The notes: generated by a model not told the origin, from the sequence alone. A stretch of DNA of 64,000 bases from Mycolicibacterium neoaurum VKM Ac-1815D (GCF_000317305.3 NC_023036.2:2604001-2668000); one strand, 5' to 3'. Shown: positions 27,996 through 36,620, numbered from the stretch's first letter. A program made the numbers and translations.

Positions 27996-29218
27996 GTGCG
28001 CGTCAGTACTGCATTTAACCGTCTTCTTCAGATTCCTGGTGCATCCGTGGTCGAGGTGTCGATCGGCGACCGCGACGTCGAAGTCACCCTGCGCCCCACA
28101 GCCCGACTGCTGAGGTGCCCCTGCAGCAAACGCGTCCGGTCAGTCTATGACCGCCGCCGGCGGCGATGGCGACACCTCGATCTGGGCACCAAACGACTGT
28201 GGCTGACCTACGACATCCGCCGACTGCACTGCCCGGATTGCGGTGTGACCACCGAAGAGGTGCCCTGGGCCCGCCCGGGAGCCAGGTTCAGCCGAGACTT
28301 CGAAGACACGGTGCTGTGGCTGGCCCAGCGCACCGACCGCACGACAGTGTCCACACTGATGCGCTGCGCCTGGGAATCGGTCACCTCGATCATCAAACGC
28401 GGAGTCGCTGAGCTGCTCGACCAACGTCGACTAAGGGCCTGTATCAGATCGGTGTCGACGAGATCTGTTACCGCCACCCGCACCGCTATCTCACCATCAT
28501 CGGCGATCACACGTCTGGCACCGTCATCGATGTCCAACCCGGAAAGAGTCGCGAATCACTCGCTAAATTCTATACAAGCCAACCAGATTCGACCCTCGCC
28601 GGAATCCAAGCGGTCACCATGGACGTCAGCAGCGTCTACACCGCAGCCACCCAAGAGCACCTGCCCCAGGCAACGATCTGCTACGACGGATTCCACATTC
28701 TGCAATGGGTCAACCGTGCACTGGACCGTGTCTTCTCCGAGGCTGCCGCTGGGCCAGACCGAGTCCACATGTCCTCAACGCAATGGCGGACCACCCGCTG
28801 GGCGCTGCGCACCGGAGAGGACAAACTCCCCGACGACAAACGCGCCCTGGTCAACGAGATCGCCAAACAGAACCGGCACGTCGGGCGGGCATGGGCACTC
28901 AAAGAACAAGCTCGCGACCTCTACCGCTACGACCACGAACCCGGCGCTGCACGCCAACTCCTCAGAGCCTGGATCACCGCCGCCAAACGCTCCCGCATCC
29001 CGGCCTTCGCCGCACTGGGCAAACGGTTCGAGGTCTACACCGAACCCATCCTCGCTGCGATTGAACTCAAACTGTCCAACGCACTCGCCGAAGGCATCAA
29101 CGCCAAGATCCGACTCATCAACGCACGCGGCTACGGACATCACTCAGCCGAAACACTGACCTCGATGATCTACCTGTGCCTCGGCGGGCTCCACATCAAG
29201 CTCCCCACGAAAACCTGA
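27996..29218 (+). pseudogene. ISL3-family transposase, frameshifted
   Basis: The first part (27996 to about 28434) encodes the ISL3 zinc finger (CPCSK, then CPDCG) and helix-turn-helix. The second part, in the -1 frame from about 28432 to the TGA at 29216, encodes the catalytic core: GLYQIGVDEI (first Asp), CYDGFHI (second Asp) and ALAEGINAKIRLINARGYG (Glu). Adding one G to the GGG run at 28435-28437 restores LDQRRLRGLYQIGVDEI, the expected sequence, so a one-base loss is the simplest cause. GTG 27996 has AGAGGA 9 bases upstream. No classic slippery heptamer is present, so programmed frameshifting is unlikely. Confidence 0.82.
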
Positions 29219-29222
29219 GGAG
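29204..29222 (-). repeat. Right terminal inverted repeat of the IS
   Basis: The reverse complement of this end is CTCCTCAGGTTTTCGTGGG, imperfectly matching the left end. It contains the transposase stop and GAGGAG (29217-29222), which now serves as a potential ribosome site for the next gene. Confidence 0.6.
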
Positions 29223-29231
29223 TAGCACACA

Positions 29232-30833
29232 ATGTTCGAGCTGTCGGAACTGTGCAAGATGAGCGATGAGGCGCTCATCGACGCAGTCGCGGCCGCCACC
29301 CGCGAGGAGGCCGCCGCCGCAGCTCGTCGGCTGGCCTTCATCGCCGAGGTCACATCGCGCTGGTGCGATGACGAGGACGAGTTCTCTGCTTTGGCGTTGA
29401 TCGACGGCTGGGCGCAGGCCAAGGCCCAGATCAGCGCGGCCTGCAACCTCGGGCCGCACGCCGCCAACACCCAGATGCGTATCGGTGTGGCGCTGCGTGA
29501 ACGGCTCCCGCAAACCGCGGCCGTCTTCGGCGCCGGGGCGGTCTCGGCGAAAGTGATCGCCGCGATCACCTGGCGCACCCACCTGGTGACCGACCCCGAG
29601 GCGCTGGCCTCGATCGATGCCAAGATCGCGGAGAACGCCCACGGCTACGGAGTGCTCTCGGAGGCAGCGCTGATCCACGCCGTCGACCACTGGGTGCATG
29701 AGTCCGATCCGCTGGCGGTGATCCGGTCCAATGCCGCGGCAAGGGATCGTTATCTCGAGTTCGGTGGCAAGGATGATCCAGACGGTGTGGTGTCGTTCTG
29801 GGGGCGCATGCGCGCCACCGACGCCAAGATCACCGATGCCCGCGCCGACGAGTTCGCAGACGGTGTCTGCGACAACGATCCCCGCACCAAACGGGAGCGC
29901 CGCGCCGATGCCGTCGCCGCCGCCATGGCCGGCGCCTCCCGGCTGACGTGCATGTGCGGGGACCCTGCGTGCGCCGGGTCGGGGAAAGATCCGCGGTCGG
30001 GTGCAGTCACCATCTACGTGCTCACCGGCCAGAACCCCGACGCGGGAGAGGGTGCCGAGCCCGCGACGGTGCCCGGGCCGGATGGCGGGCCTGAGCCGGG
30101 ATCGGTCGGACCCGATCGCGGACCGGGCGACGGATCCGATGAGGACTGGTCAGCTGAGAAGCCGGCCGCGGCTGCGCAACGCTCGCCCACTGACGCACCT
30201 GCCGCGCAGTACACCCCGCCCGGCGCCGGGGCCGGCATCACCATCGACGGCGATGTCATCCCGGCGCACCTGCTCACCGACCTTATCAACACGGGCGCCA
30301 CCGTCCGAACCATCAGCAGTCCAGCAGATCTCGGTGCCGAAAACCGATACCGGCCCTCGGACCAACTCGGCGCCTTCGTCCGGATGACTTCGATGACGTG
30401 CGCCTTTCCCGGCTGTGGGCGCCCCGCCCACAAGGCCGACCTCGACCACGTCACCCCCTGGCCCGCCGGTGCCACCCATCCGGGCAACCTGCGGCCCTAC
30501 TGTCGCGAACATCACCTCATCAAGACGCTGAAAATCGGCTGGATCCCCACCGCCCATACTGACGGCTCGACAACCTGGACGGCGCCCACCGGCCATGCCT
30601 ACACCACCCGACCACTGGGTCCAGTTCTGTTCCCGCACAACGCGTGTGATACCGATATCCCGAGGCCCAGGCGCATCAACCTCATCGGCCACGCGGGCCG
30701 CCAGCCCACCCTGCCCACCCGGCGACGGACCCGAAAGAAGGACCGCGAACACCGGATCAACGCCGAGCGCGTCCGCAACGCACTCGGCATCGCCCTCGAC
30801 ATCGCCCTCGACGGCGACCCGCCGCCCTTTTAA
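29232..30833 (+). CDS. DUF222 / HNH endonuclease protein (13E12 repeat family)
   Basis: A 533-residue protein: an N-terminal alpha-helical DUF222 domain (about 1-330, with an Ala/Pro/Gly-rich acidic linker at 265-320) and a C-terminal HNH nuclease domain with CAFPGCGRPAHKADLDHVTPWPAGATHPGNLRPYCREHH. These multicopy genes are typical of mycobacteria (REP13E12) and often serve as phage or IS targets; their role is unclear. The ATG at 29232 is 9 bases after GAGGAG supplied by the IS end; before insertion it was probably leaderless. The TAA stop shares bases with the stop of the convergent dioxygenase gene. Confidence 0.88.
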   Translation: MFELSELCKMSDEALIDAVAAATREEAAAAARRLAFIAEVTSRWCDDEDEFSALALIDGWAQAKAQISAACNLGPHAANTQMRIGVALRERLPQTAAVFGAGAVSAKVIAAITWRTHLVTDPEALASIDAKIAENAHGYGVLSEAALIHAVDHWVHESDPLAVIRSNAAARDRYLEFGGKDDPDGVVSFWGRMRATDAKITDARADEFADGVCDNDPRTKRERRADAVAAAMAGASRLTCMCGDPACAGSGKDPRSGAVTIYVLTGQNPDAGEGAEPATVPGPDGGPEPGSVGPDRGPGDGSDEDWSAEKPAAAAQRSPTDAPAAQYTPPGAGAGITIDGDVIPAHLLTDLINTGATVRTISSPADLGAENRYRPSDQLGAFVRMTSMTCAFPGCGRPAHKADLDHVTPWPAGATHPGNLRPYCREHHLIKTLKIGWIPTAHTDGSTTWTAPTGHAYTTRPLGPVLFPHNACDTDIPRPRRINLIGHAGRQPTLPTRRRTRKKDREHRINAERVRNALGIALDIALDGDPPPF

Positions 30834-31573
30834 CGCAGTCCCTGCAGCACAGCGCGAGCGACCGGGCTCGGCTCGTCGGCTTCCAGGTCGAGCTCGCCGG
30901 TGGGCTCCAGCGGCGGTTGAGCCATGAACCGCGGCACGCTGCCGCGGTGGGCGGTGCCGGTATGTACGAGGAACGGATGGCACAGGTACACATCGCCGAT
31001 GCGACCGGTGGCCTTTACGACGGAACAGTCCGCGGTCGCCGGGACGACGTGCTCGCAGACGGACATCCAGGGAGCACCGTCAGCGCCATGGCGGGCCAGC
31101 ACCGGCGGCACCGCGAGGTGGGAGCCGACCCGGATCTTCGTCGGTGCGTCATCTGGGCCGACATCGGAGAACAGGAACAGCATCAACAAGGCGCGACCGC
31201 GGGAGCGCAGGCTCAGCCGCATGCCGTCCTCGGCGTAGAAGGATGCTTCGACATGCCAGCCCGCGTCGCGGGCCGGTTCGGTGCTGGGAAAGCGCAGCGG
31301 GAAGGTGCCCAGGCCCAGTCGGGGCCGCCATCGTCCGGGCCCGACCAAGGCGTTGTAGGCGGCGTGTAAGGCGTCGGTGTTGGCGGCGGCGGTGAACTCC
31401 GGCGTGGCCATGCCGGCCACCCGCACCAGTGATTCGGTCCAGGTGCTCGGGTCCGCTGGGTTCAATCCGATGGTCTGCCACAGCTGCTGCTGGCAGCGCA
31501 CGCCGAGATCGCGATCGAAAGCCGACTCGATCTTGACGAAACCGTCGGCGATGAACCGGTCGACATCAAGCAT
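30830..31573 (-). CDS. Phytanoyl-CoA dioxygenase (PhyH) family protein
   Basis: A 247-residue putative Fe(II)/2-oxoglutarate oxygenase. The metal site appears as WHVEASF (His 107, acidic residue Glu 109 where many relatives have Asp) and the distal histidine in LCHPFLVHTG, with the 2-oxoglutarate-binding Arg expected shortly after (HRGSVPRFM). The ATG at 31573 (MLDVDRFIADGFVKIESAF) matches the family N-terminus; upstream sequence in frame is noncoding. It is divergent from a TetR gene across 76 nt, which makes that regulator a candidate controller. Substrate unknown. Confidence 0.8.
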   Translation of the reverse strand: MLDVDRFIADGFVKIESAFDRDLGVRCQQQLWQTIGLNPADPSTWTESLVRVAGMATPEFTAAANTDALHAAYNALVGPGRWRPRLGLGTFPLRFPSTEPARDAGWHVEASFYAEDGMRLSLRSRGRALLMLFLFSDVGPDDAPTKIRVGSHLAVPPVLARHGADGAPWMSVCEHVVPATADCSVVKATGRIGDVYLCHPFLVHTGTAHRGSVPRFMAQPPLEPTGELDLEADEPSPVARAVLQGLR

Positions 31574-31649
31574 GAGGCCATCGTGACCGGACCGGCGCAG
31601 GAGGTACAAATTGTTTTTGGCGATCGGGTGGTCGCCGTAGCCTTGAGCC

Positions 31650-32282
31650 GTGACCCGACCCGCCCGGCGGCCCGACCGACGTACCCTCGCGACCACGGCG
31701 ACGATCCTGGAGGCCGCCCAACGGCTGTTCGCCGAGCGCGGTTTCCATGCGGTCACCATGGATGCCATCGCCGAGGAAGCCGCGGTGGCGGTCGGTTCGA
31801 TCTATCACCACTTCGGCAATAAGGACAGCCTGTATCTGGCGTTGGTGGAGCGCGCCCTGGAGATCAACGAACAGGTGATGGCGCAGGCGTACACCGACGA
31901 TCGCACGCCGGTGGAACAGTTGATCGCCGCGAGCGACGCCTACTGCCGGTTCAATCTGGAGAACCCCGGCCACTTCCGCATGGTCGCCCTGCGGACGGTC
32001 GACATGCCGCCGGGGGAGCTGGCCGGCGAAGTCGAACAGCGCATCGCCGACAAGGTGGAAGCGCTCGTCGGCGATGTCGCCGATGCCCTGCGTCGTGCCG
32101 ATGCCGCCGGTCAGCTCAGCTGTCCCGATCCCGCGCGGACCTCGGTGTTCCTCTGGTCGGCGTGGAATGGGGTGCTGGGCTCGCGCTGGCGACCGGACCG
32201 GCTCGCCCTCGACGATGCCGAACTGGAGCGTGTGCTCGCGGTTGGCAGGGACATCGTGATCCGCGGTCTTCGTACCGAATAG
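31650..32282 (+). CDS. TetR/AcrR family transcriptional regulator
   Basis: A 210-residue repressor. The N-terminal helix-turn-helix (about residues 12-60) shows the TetR pattern AAQRLFAERGFHAVTMDAIAEEAAVAVGSIYHHFGNKDSLY; the C-terminal ligand domain is not family-specific. GTG 31650 has no ribosome site but TAGCCT 6 bases ahead, fitting a leaderless message. It is followed by the nitrilase and membrane protein genes, and the 42-nt gap to the nitrilase holds two copies of a 16-bp direct repeat that are likely its operators. Confidence 0.88.
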   Translation: MTRPARRPDRRTLATTATILEAAQRLFAERGFHAVTMDAIAEEAAVAVGSIYHHFGNKDSLYLALVERALEINEQVMAQAYTDDRTPVEQLIAASDAYCRFNLENPGHFRMVALRTVDMPPGELAGEVEQRIADKVEALVGDVADALRRADAAGQLSCPDPARTSVFLWSAWNGVLGSRWRPDRLALDDAELERVLAVGRDIVIRGLRTE

Positions 32283-32287
32283 TTTTC

Positions 32288-32321
32288 TTGTAGTAGCGTT
32301 CAATTTTGTAGTACCGTTCAA
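32288..32321 (+). promoter_or_regulatory. Tandem 16-bp direct repeat before the nitrilase gene
   Basis: TTGTAGTAGCGTTCAA (32288-32303) and TTGTAGTACCGTTCAA (32306-32321) differ at one base and are spaced 18 bp apart, so they lie on the same helix face group as many paired operators. They end 3 bases before the nitrilase ATG and fill almost the whole gap after the TetR gene, suggesting cooperative TetR binding over the nitrilase promoter. Confidence 0.7.
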
Positions 32322-32324
32322 AAC

Positions 32325-33245
32325 ATGGTGCTGGCAGCGGCGGTGCAATTGGACGCGAAGCTCGGTGATGTGGCGGCCAATCTCGTTGCCTGCCAACGGC
32401 TTGCCGATGAAGCGGGTGACGCCGGGGCGAAGATCATCGCGCTGCCCGAGTTCTTCACCACCGGAATCGGCTTCCTTCGTGAACTGGTCGACGCGGCGCT
32501 GCCGGTGGACGGCCTCGCGACTCAACTGCTCTGCGACGTGGCGCGCAGGCATGGCGCGATGGTCGGTGGTTCGTTCCTGTGTCGGGACACCGACGGTCAT
32601 ATCCGCAATGCGTATCTGCTCGCCGACCTCACCGGCATCGTCGGGCGACATGACAAGGACCTGCCCACCATGTGGGAGAACGCCATCTACACCGGCGGTG
32701 ACGACGATGGCGTGCTCACCTGCGGCAAGCTTTCCGTCGGTGCCGCCGTCTGCTGGGAGCTGATGCGCACCCGGACGGTCCGACGGATGCGCGGCAGGGT
32801 GGATCTCGCCATGACGGGTTCGGGATGGTGGTCGATCCCGCCCTGGCCGCCGCAGCACCTGTTCGACCGCCTCGAGAAGGCCAATGCCGCGACCGCGCGG
32901 CGGGCGGCAACCGATTTCGCGCGCTATATCGGCGCCCCCGTGGTGCATGCCGCACACGTCGGCGAACTCGAGTGCCCGATGCCGTGGCTGCCGGTACGGT
33001 ACCGCGGGCACTTCGAGGGCAATGCGTTGATCACCGACGCCACCGGAACCGTGGTCGCTCAGCGGTCCCGCGCCGACGGCGAAGGTGTTGTGCTGGCCGA
33101 TATCACGCTCGGTCGGGTCGATCCGGTCGACGTTGCGCCGCAACGGTTCTGGCTGCACCGGCGGGGTGTCCTGCCGGCTGCGGTGTGGCACTACCAGCGT
33201 CTGCACGGGCGCCGTTGGTATGAGAGGAATGCGGTGAATCGATGA
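32325..33245 (+). CDS. Nitrilase-superfamily carbon-nitrogen hydrolase
   Basis: A 306-residue amidase/nitrilase fold enzyme. The catalytic triad is visible: Glu 42 in LPEFFTTGIGF, Lys 111 in RHDKDLPTMWENAIY (with the second Glu at 118) and Cys 143 in AAVCWELMRTR. The substrate, an amide or nitrile, is unknown. ATG 32325 lies 3 bases after a paired operator. It overlaps the following membrane protein gene by 4 nt (ATGA), and both follow the TetR gene, so this looks like a small inducible operon. Confidence 0.85.
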   Translation: MVLAAAVQLDAKLGDVAANLVACQRLADEAGDAGAKIIALPEFFTTGIGFLRELVDAALPVDGLATQLLCDVARRHGAMVGGSFLCRDTDGHIRNAYLLADLTGIVGRHDKDLPTMWENAIYTGGDDDGVLTCGKLSVGAAVCWELMRTRTVRRMRGRVDLAMTGSGWWSIPPWPPQHLFDRLEKANAATARRAATDFARYIGAPVVHAAHVGELECPMPWLPVRYRGHFEGNALITDATGTVVAQRSRADGEGVVLADITLGRVDPVDVAPQRFWLHRRGVLPAAVWHYQRLHGRRWYERNAVNR

Positions 33246-33616
33246 GCGTACTTGTGCAGATCGGACTGTTCGAGCTGGCCTTCGGGGCGCTGCTCGGCTG
33301 GGCCGTCGCGGGTAACCTGCTGGCGCCCGAGATGATGAAGAGGGTGGGTATCGTCAGCCCGCGGCGCATCATGCAAGCGCATCTGGACTACATCATGATG
33401 GGTGTCATCCTGATCGCGGTCGGGCTGGCAGTGCCGCAGTTGGCGGCATGGATCGCCACCCTCGTGGTGCTGGGGACCCTACTGAACCCGACGCTGTTCC
33501 TGCCGATGGCTTTCAACGAGAAGGTCACGAGCACAACGGTGTTCAAGGCCGTCAGCCTGGTGTCCTTCGTGGCGACGAGCGTCGGTCTCGTCGGCGCCGC
33601 GGTCAGTGCGCTCTGA
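33242..33616 (+). CDS. Small four-helix membrane protein
   Basis: A 124-residue protein with hydrophobic segments at about 4-26, 45-65, 66-88 and 100-122. RRIMQAHLDYIMMGVILIAVG carries His and Asp between helices. I do not recognise a named family. ATGA overlap with the nitrilase gene indicates coupled expression, so it may serve transport or membrane association for the same pathway. Confidence 0.7.
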   Translation: MSVLVQIGLFELAFGALLGWAVAGNLLAPEMMKRVGIVSPRRIMQAHLDYIMMGVILIAVGLAVPQLAAWIATLVVLGTLLNPTLFLPMAFNEKVTSTTVFKAVSLVSFVATSVGLVGAAVSAL

Positions 33617-33639
33617 GGTGGCTGCTCAGACGGGCCTGC

Positions 33640-34182
33640 TCACGCGCCCGGCTCGTGGGCTCCGGTCGAGACGTCCCACGCGTGATGGACGATATCGTGC
33701 AGGTGGTACACGGCAATGGTGGCGACAGTGAATTCGCTTCCGTTGCTTCGTAACCCGCGCCGATCCCAGCCCTCCTCGGGCACCGAGTCATACCGCTGGG
33801 CCACGGCGTCGGCCGCTGCACGCAGCTCGCCGGCGACCGTCGTCGGATCCTGGCCGCCGTAGTCGTCGGCGATCGCCGTGGCGTCCTGGTCCCAGTTCGG
33901 GAACTGCGGATCGGTCTGGCCCAGCATCAACTGCACGCGGTGATCGAAGATGCGGTGCACATCGCGGATATGGCAACCGTATTCGAGATTCGACCAGACA
34001 CCCGGCGCTGGGCGGCTCCGCACCCCGGGCCGGGCGAGCCGGAGCTCCCAATCCGCCGCATCGCGGCGGATGTGTCCGGCGACGGCGGTCGGATGCACCG
34101 TCACCGGATCGAATCCGCAGTCCGGACAGGGCCGTTGCAGCACCCAGGTCCAGTCCTTGGTGTCGGGTTGGATATCGCTCAA
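33640..34182 (-). CDS. DinB-like (DfsB) domain protein
   Basis: A 180-residue protein of the DinB/YfiT-like four-helix fold, with VAGHIRRDAADWELRLARPG, the metal-type histidine in YGCHIRDVHRIFDHRVQLML and a C-terminal IAVYHLHDIVHHAWDV. A CPDCG pair near the N-terminus is present. Members bind a metal and may be mycothiol- or bacillithiol-linked S-transferases; the activity here is unproven. The TTG start overlaps the TGA of the upstream metallopeptidase (TTGA), so the gene is translationally coupled to it. Same order as Rv2575-Rv2574 in M. tuberculosis as I recall it. Confidence 0.75.
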   Translation of the reverse strand: MSDIQPDTKDWTWVLQRPCPDCGFDPVTVHPTAVAGHIRRDAADWELRLARPGVRSRPAPGVWSNLEYGCHIRDVHRIFDHRVQLMLGQTDPQFPNWDQDATAIADDYGGQDPTTVAGELRAAADAVAQRYDSVPEEGWDRRGLRSNGSEFTVATIAVYHLHDIVHHAWDVSTGAHEPGA

Positions 34183-35069
34183 CGCAGGGCGCCCGGGGCG
34201 AAGGTGTCGCACTTGTCGGGCGCACCGGTCTGGTAACCGGTGGTGAACCATTTCTGACGCTGTTCGGAGGAGCCGTGCGTCCAGGACTCCGGGCTCACCC
34301 TGCCGGTGGCCGCCTCCTGGATCCGGTCATCGCCGACGGCCGAAGCCGCCGACAACGCGTCGGCAATATCCTTGTCGCTCAACGGTTGTAGGAAGGTCAC
34401 ATCGGTGCCCTCCTGTTTGGTCGTCGCCGCGTAGTGCGCCCACACCCCGGCGTAGCAGTCGGCCTGCAGTTCGGTGCGCACCCCGCCGCCGGTCGGGCCG
34501 GTCGGATCCTGCTGGGCGCGCCCCAACACCCCCAGCAGGTTCTGCACGTGGTGGCCGAACTCGTGGGCCACCACGTACTCCTGCGCGAACGGCCCACCGC
34601 TGGAACCGAACTGGTCGCGCAGTACATCGAAGAAATCGGTGTCGAAATACGCGGTCTCGTCGGCGGGGCAGTAGAACGGACCGACCTCGCTGGTCGCGCC
34701 ACCGCAGCCGGTGTTCACCGACCCGGTGAACAACCGAACCTGCGGGCGGCGGTACTCGGGAAGCAACTGGGTCCAGACCGCATCCACGGAGTTGCCGGTC
34801 GCCACCACCCGACACTGCACCTTCTCGTTGGCATCGGCGCCGGTCCGGCACTGGGTGAGATCGAAGCCGGGGGCGGAGACCCCCTGGGTGTCCATCCCGG
34901 CCCCCTGGTCCTGGGGCAGCACACTGCTGGGATCCACGCCCAGGAACAGCGCCACCACCACGAGCAACAGCCCACCCACGCCGCCACCGACGGCGATCCG
35001 TCGGCCACCTCCGCCGCCGCTGCTGGAGGAGGTGCTCGTGTCGATCTGCATGCCCTCGTTGAAGGTCAT
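34179..35069 (-). CDS. YpfJ-type neutral zinc metallopeptidase, membrane-anchored
   Basis: A 296-residue protein with a short cytoplasmic N-terminus (MTFNEGMQIDTSTSSSSGG), one helix (about 25-44) and an external zinc peptidase domain. AHEFGHH at about 168-174 is the HExxH site and the downstream ELQADCYAGVWAH supplies the third ligand, as in the putative neutral zinc metallopeptidase family (YpfJ, Rv2575). Several Cys residues suggest disulfides. ATG 35069 has GGTGGGGA just upstream. The substrate is unknown. Divergent from the esterase gene. Confidence 0.87.
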   Translation of the reverse strand: MTFNEGMQIDTSTSSSSGGGGGRRIAVGGGVGGLLLVVVALFLGVDPSSVLPQDQGAGMDTQGVSAPGFDLTQCRTGADANEKVQCRVVATGNSVDAVWTQLLPEYRRPQVRLFTGSVNTGCGGATSEVGPFYCPADETAYFDTDFFDVLRDQFGSSGGPFAQEYVVAHEFGHHVQNLLGVLGRAQQDPTGPTGGGVRTELQADCYAGVWAHYAATTKQEGTDVTFLQPLSDKDIADALSAASAVGDDRIQEAATGRVSPESWTHGSSEQRQKWFTTGYQTGAPDKCDTFAPGALR

Positions 35070-35132
35070 CGTCCCCACCCATCTGACGTGTCGGCGCCGT
35101 CTCCTGTTCAGATCGGGCTCAGCTTTGCACAC

Positions 35133-35138
35133 TACGAT
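35133..35138 (+). promoter_or_regulatory. -10 box of the esterase gene
   Basis: TACGAT lies 6 bases before the GTG at 35145, the spacing expected for a leaderless transcript starting at the first base of the start codon. It falls in the 75-nt gap shared with the divergent metallopeptidase gene. Confidence 0.5.
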
Positions 35139-35144
35139 TCACCC

Positions 35145-36620
35145 GTGCCCTCTGTCGCCGAACTGTCGACGATCGTGCCGACCGTCCAAGGCCTGCTGCG
35201 CGGTACCACCGAGGGTGGTGTCGGAGTGTGGCGCGGAGTCGCCTACGCCGAGCAACCGGTGGGCGACCGGCGGTTCCTCGGTCCCCAGCCGCTGCGCCCC
35301 TGGGACGGTGTGCGTGACGCCATCAACCACGGTCCGTTGCCGCCGCAGGGCCGTTCCTTCGTCGGTGGCGGCCGCGACGACCCGAAGATCCGCGACGAGG
35401 CCTGCCTGACGGTCACCGTCTGGTCACCCGACGTGTCGGCGTCGCTACCGGTCATGGTGTGGATCCCGGGCGGCGCGTTCGTCTACGGCGCGGGCCAATT
35501 GCAGCTGTACAACGGCTCGAGGCTGGCCGCCAACGGCAACGTGGTCGTCGTCAACGTCACCTATCGGCTGGGCGTCTTCGGCGGTTTCGAACTCGGTGAC
35601 CTCGGACCGGGATTCGACGACAACCTGTGTCTGCGTGACCAGATCGCCGCGCTGCAGTGGATCCGGGAGAACATCGGGTCCTTCGGTGGGGACCCGACCC
35701 AGGTGACGGTGTTCGGTGAATCGGCCGGTGCCACCTCGGTGCTGGCGCTGCTGGCCAGCCCGGCCGCCGCGGGATTGTTCGACAGGGCCATCGCGCAGAG
35801 CCCGGCGTTGCCGCTGATCGCCGACCGCGAGGCGCGGGCCCGGCAATCGCACGCCTTCCTCGCCGAACTCGGCGTCGAGGCAGACGAGGTCAAGGCGTTG
35901 CCGCAGCGCCGGCTGCGCCGCGCCGCGGGCACACTGCAGCTGGCCAGCGTCGCGCACACCCCGACGCTGGCCTATGGGCTGACCCACGGGGTCGACCTGT
36001 TACCGCACCACCCGATCGAGGCGGCCCGCCGCGGCGCGGTCGCCCCCGTCCCGCTGATCATCGGCACCAACAGCCACGAGGCCTCGATGTTCGCCTGGGG
36101 TAAGCCGCCGATGCTGCCCACGACGGCGGCCGGGGTCGACGGGTTCTTCGCCCGCTGGGCGCCGGACGCCCGCGATCGGGTGCTGGCCGCCTATCCGGAC
36201 TTCCCGCGTCGCCGGGCGCTGGTCGATTTCGGTTCCGATGCGATGTTCGGCGCGCCCACCTGGGCCTTCGTCGACGCCTACAGCGCCGATGCGCCGACGC
36301 ATATGTACCGGTTCGACCACACCACCTGGACGCTCAAGGCGTTGGGGCTCGGCGCCACCCACGGCAGTGAGATCGTGCACATCCAGCACAGCTACAGCTC
36401 GTATCTGGGCCGCAAGTTGCATCCGTTGGGGCGGCGGGTGCAGCCCTCGGTGGGCAGGCGCATGCAGCGCACGTGGCTCGATTTCGCCACCGACGGGCTC
36501 AGCGAGTGGCCACGCTTCGACACCCGGACGCGGCAGACCCGGGTGATCCGATCCACCCGCGATGTCACCGTCAGCGATCCCGACGCGCTGCGCCGGGAGG
36601 CCTGGGAGGGCGTCTTCTAG
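35145..36620 (+). CDS. Type-B carboxylesterase
   Basis: A 491-residue alpha/beta hydrolase. The nucleophile is in VFGESAGATSVLALLASP, the oxyanion hole in PVMVWIPGGAFVYGAG, and later acid/histidine candidates are NSHEASMF and GATHGSEIVHI. The start region (TVQGLLRGTTEGGVGVWRGVAYAEQPVGDRRF) is typical of para-nitrobenzyl esterase-like proteins. No signal peptide is seen. GTG 35145 fits a leaderless promoter; a much longer open frame upstream is antisense to the metallopeptidase and rejected. Its stop overlaps the stop of the convergent SRPBCC gene. Confidence 0.87.
   Translation: MPSVAELSTIVPTVQGLLRGTTEGGVGVWRGVAYAEQPVGDRRFLGPQPLRPWDGVRDAINHGPLPPQGRSFVGGGRDDPKIRDEACLTVTVWSPDVSASLPVMVWIPGGAFVYGAGQLQLYNGSRLAANGNVVVVNVTYRLGVFGGFELGDLGPGFDDNLCLRDQIAALQWIRENIGSFGGDPTQVTVFGESAGATSVLALLASPAAAGLFDRAIAQSPALPLIADREARARQSHAFLAELGVEADEVKALPQRRLRRAAGTLQLASVAHTPTLAYGLTHGVDLLPHHPIEAARRGAVAPVPLIIGTNSHEASMFAWGKPPMLPTTAAGVDGFFARWAPDARDRVLAAYPDFPRRRALVDFGSDAMFGAPTWAFVDAYSADAPTHMYRFDHTTWTLKALGLGATHGSEIVHIQHSYSSYLGRKLHPLGRRVQPSVGRRMQRTWLDFATDGLSEWPRFDTRTRQTRVIRSTRDVTVSDPDALRREAWEGVF

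Larger units (their letters stand above)
27831..29224 (+). mobile_element. ISL3-family insertion sequence (ends approximate)
   Basis: A single-gene element of about 1.4 kb with a frameshifted ISL3-type transposase. Imperfect terminal inverted repeats are visible: 27838-27856 and the reverse complement of 29204-29222 match at 15 of 19 positions. GCACACA flanks both sides (27824-27830 and 29225-29231), consistent with a target duplication of 7-8 bp; ISL3 elements normally make 8 bp. Exact termini need an ISfinder comparison. The element sits directly upstream of a 13E12-type HNH gene. Confidence 0.75.

Noticed and set aside
28428..28442. Programmed -1 frameshift in the transposase
   Set aside because: No X-XXY-YYZ slippery heptamer; a one-base loss in a G run explains it more simply.
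28435..29159. Continuous open frame extending the first half of the transposase to 29159
   Set aside because: Beyond 28434 it is Ser/Thr/Pro-rich with no family match; the true catalytic half is in the -1 frame.
27823..29232. Exact 8-bp target duplication of the IS
   Set aside because: Only GCACACA (7 bp) is shared; the eighth base differs on either side, so the size is left open.
31599..31640. Leader peptide before the TetR gene (AGGAGG then TTG at 31611)
   Set aside because: Nine codons ending at TAG with no regulatory residue pattern; the strong ribosome site is curious but unsupported.
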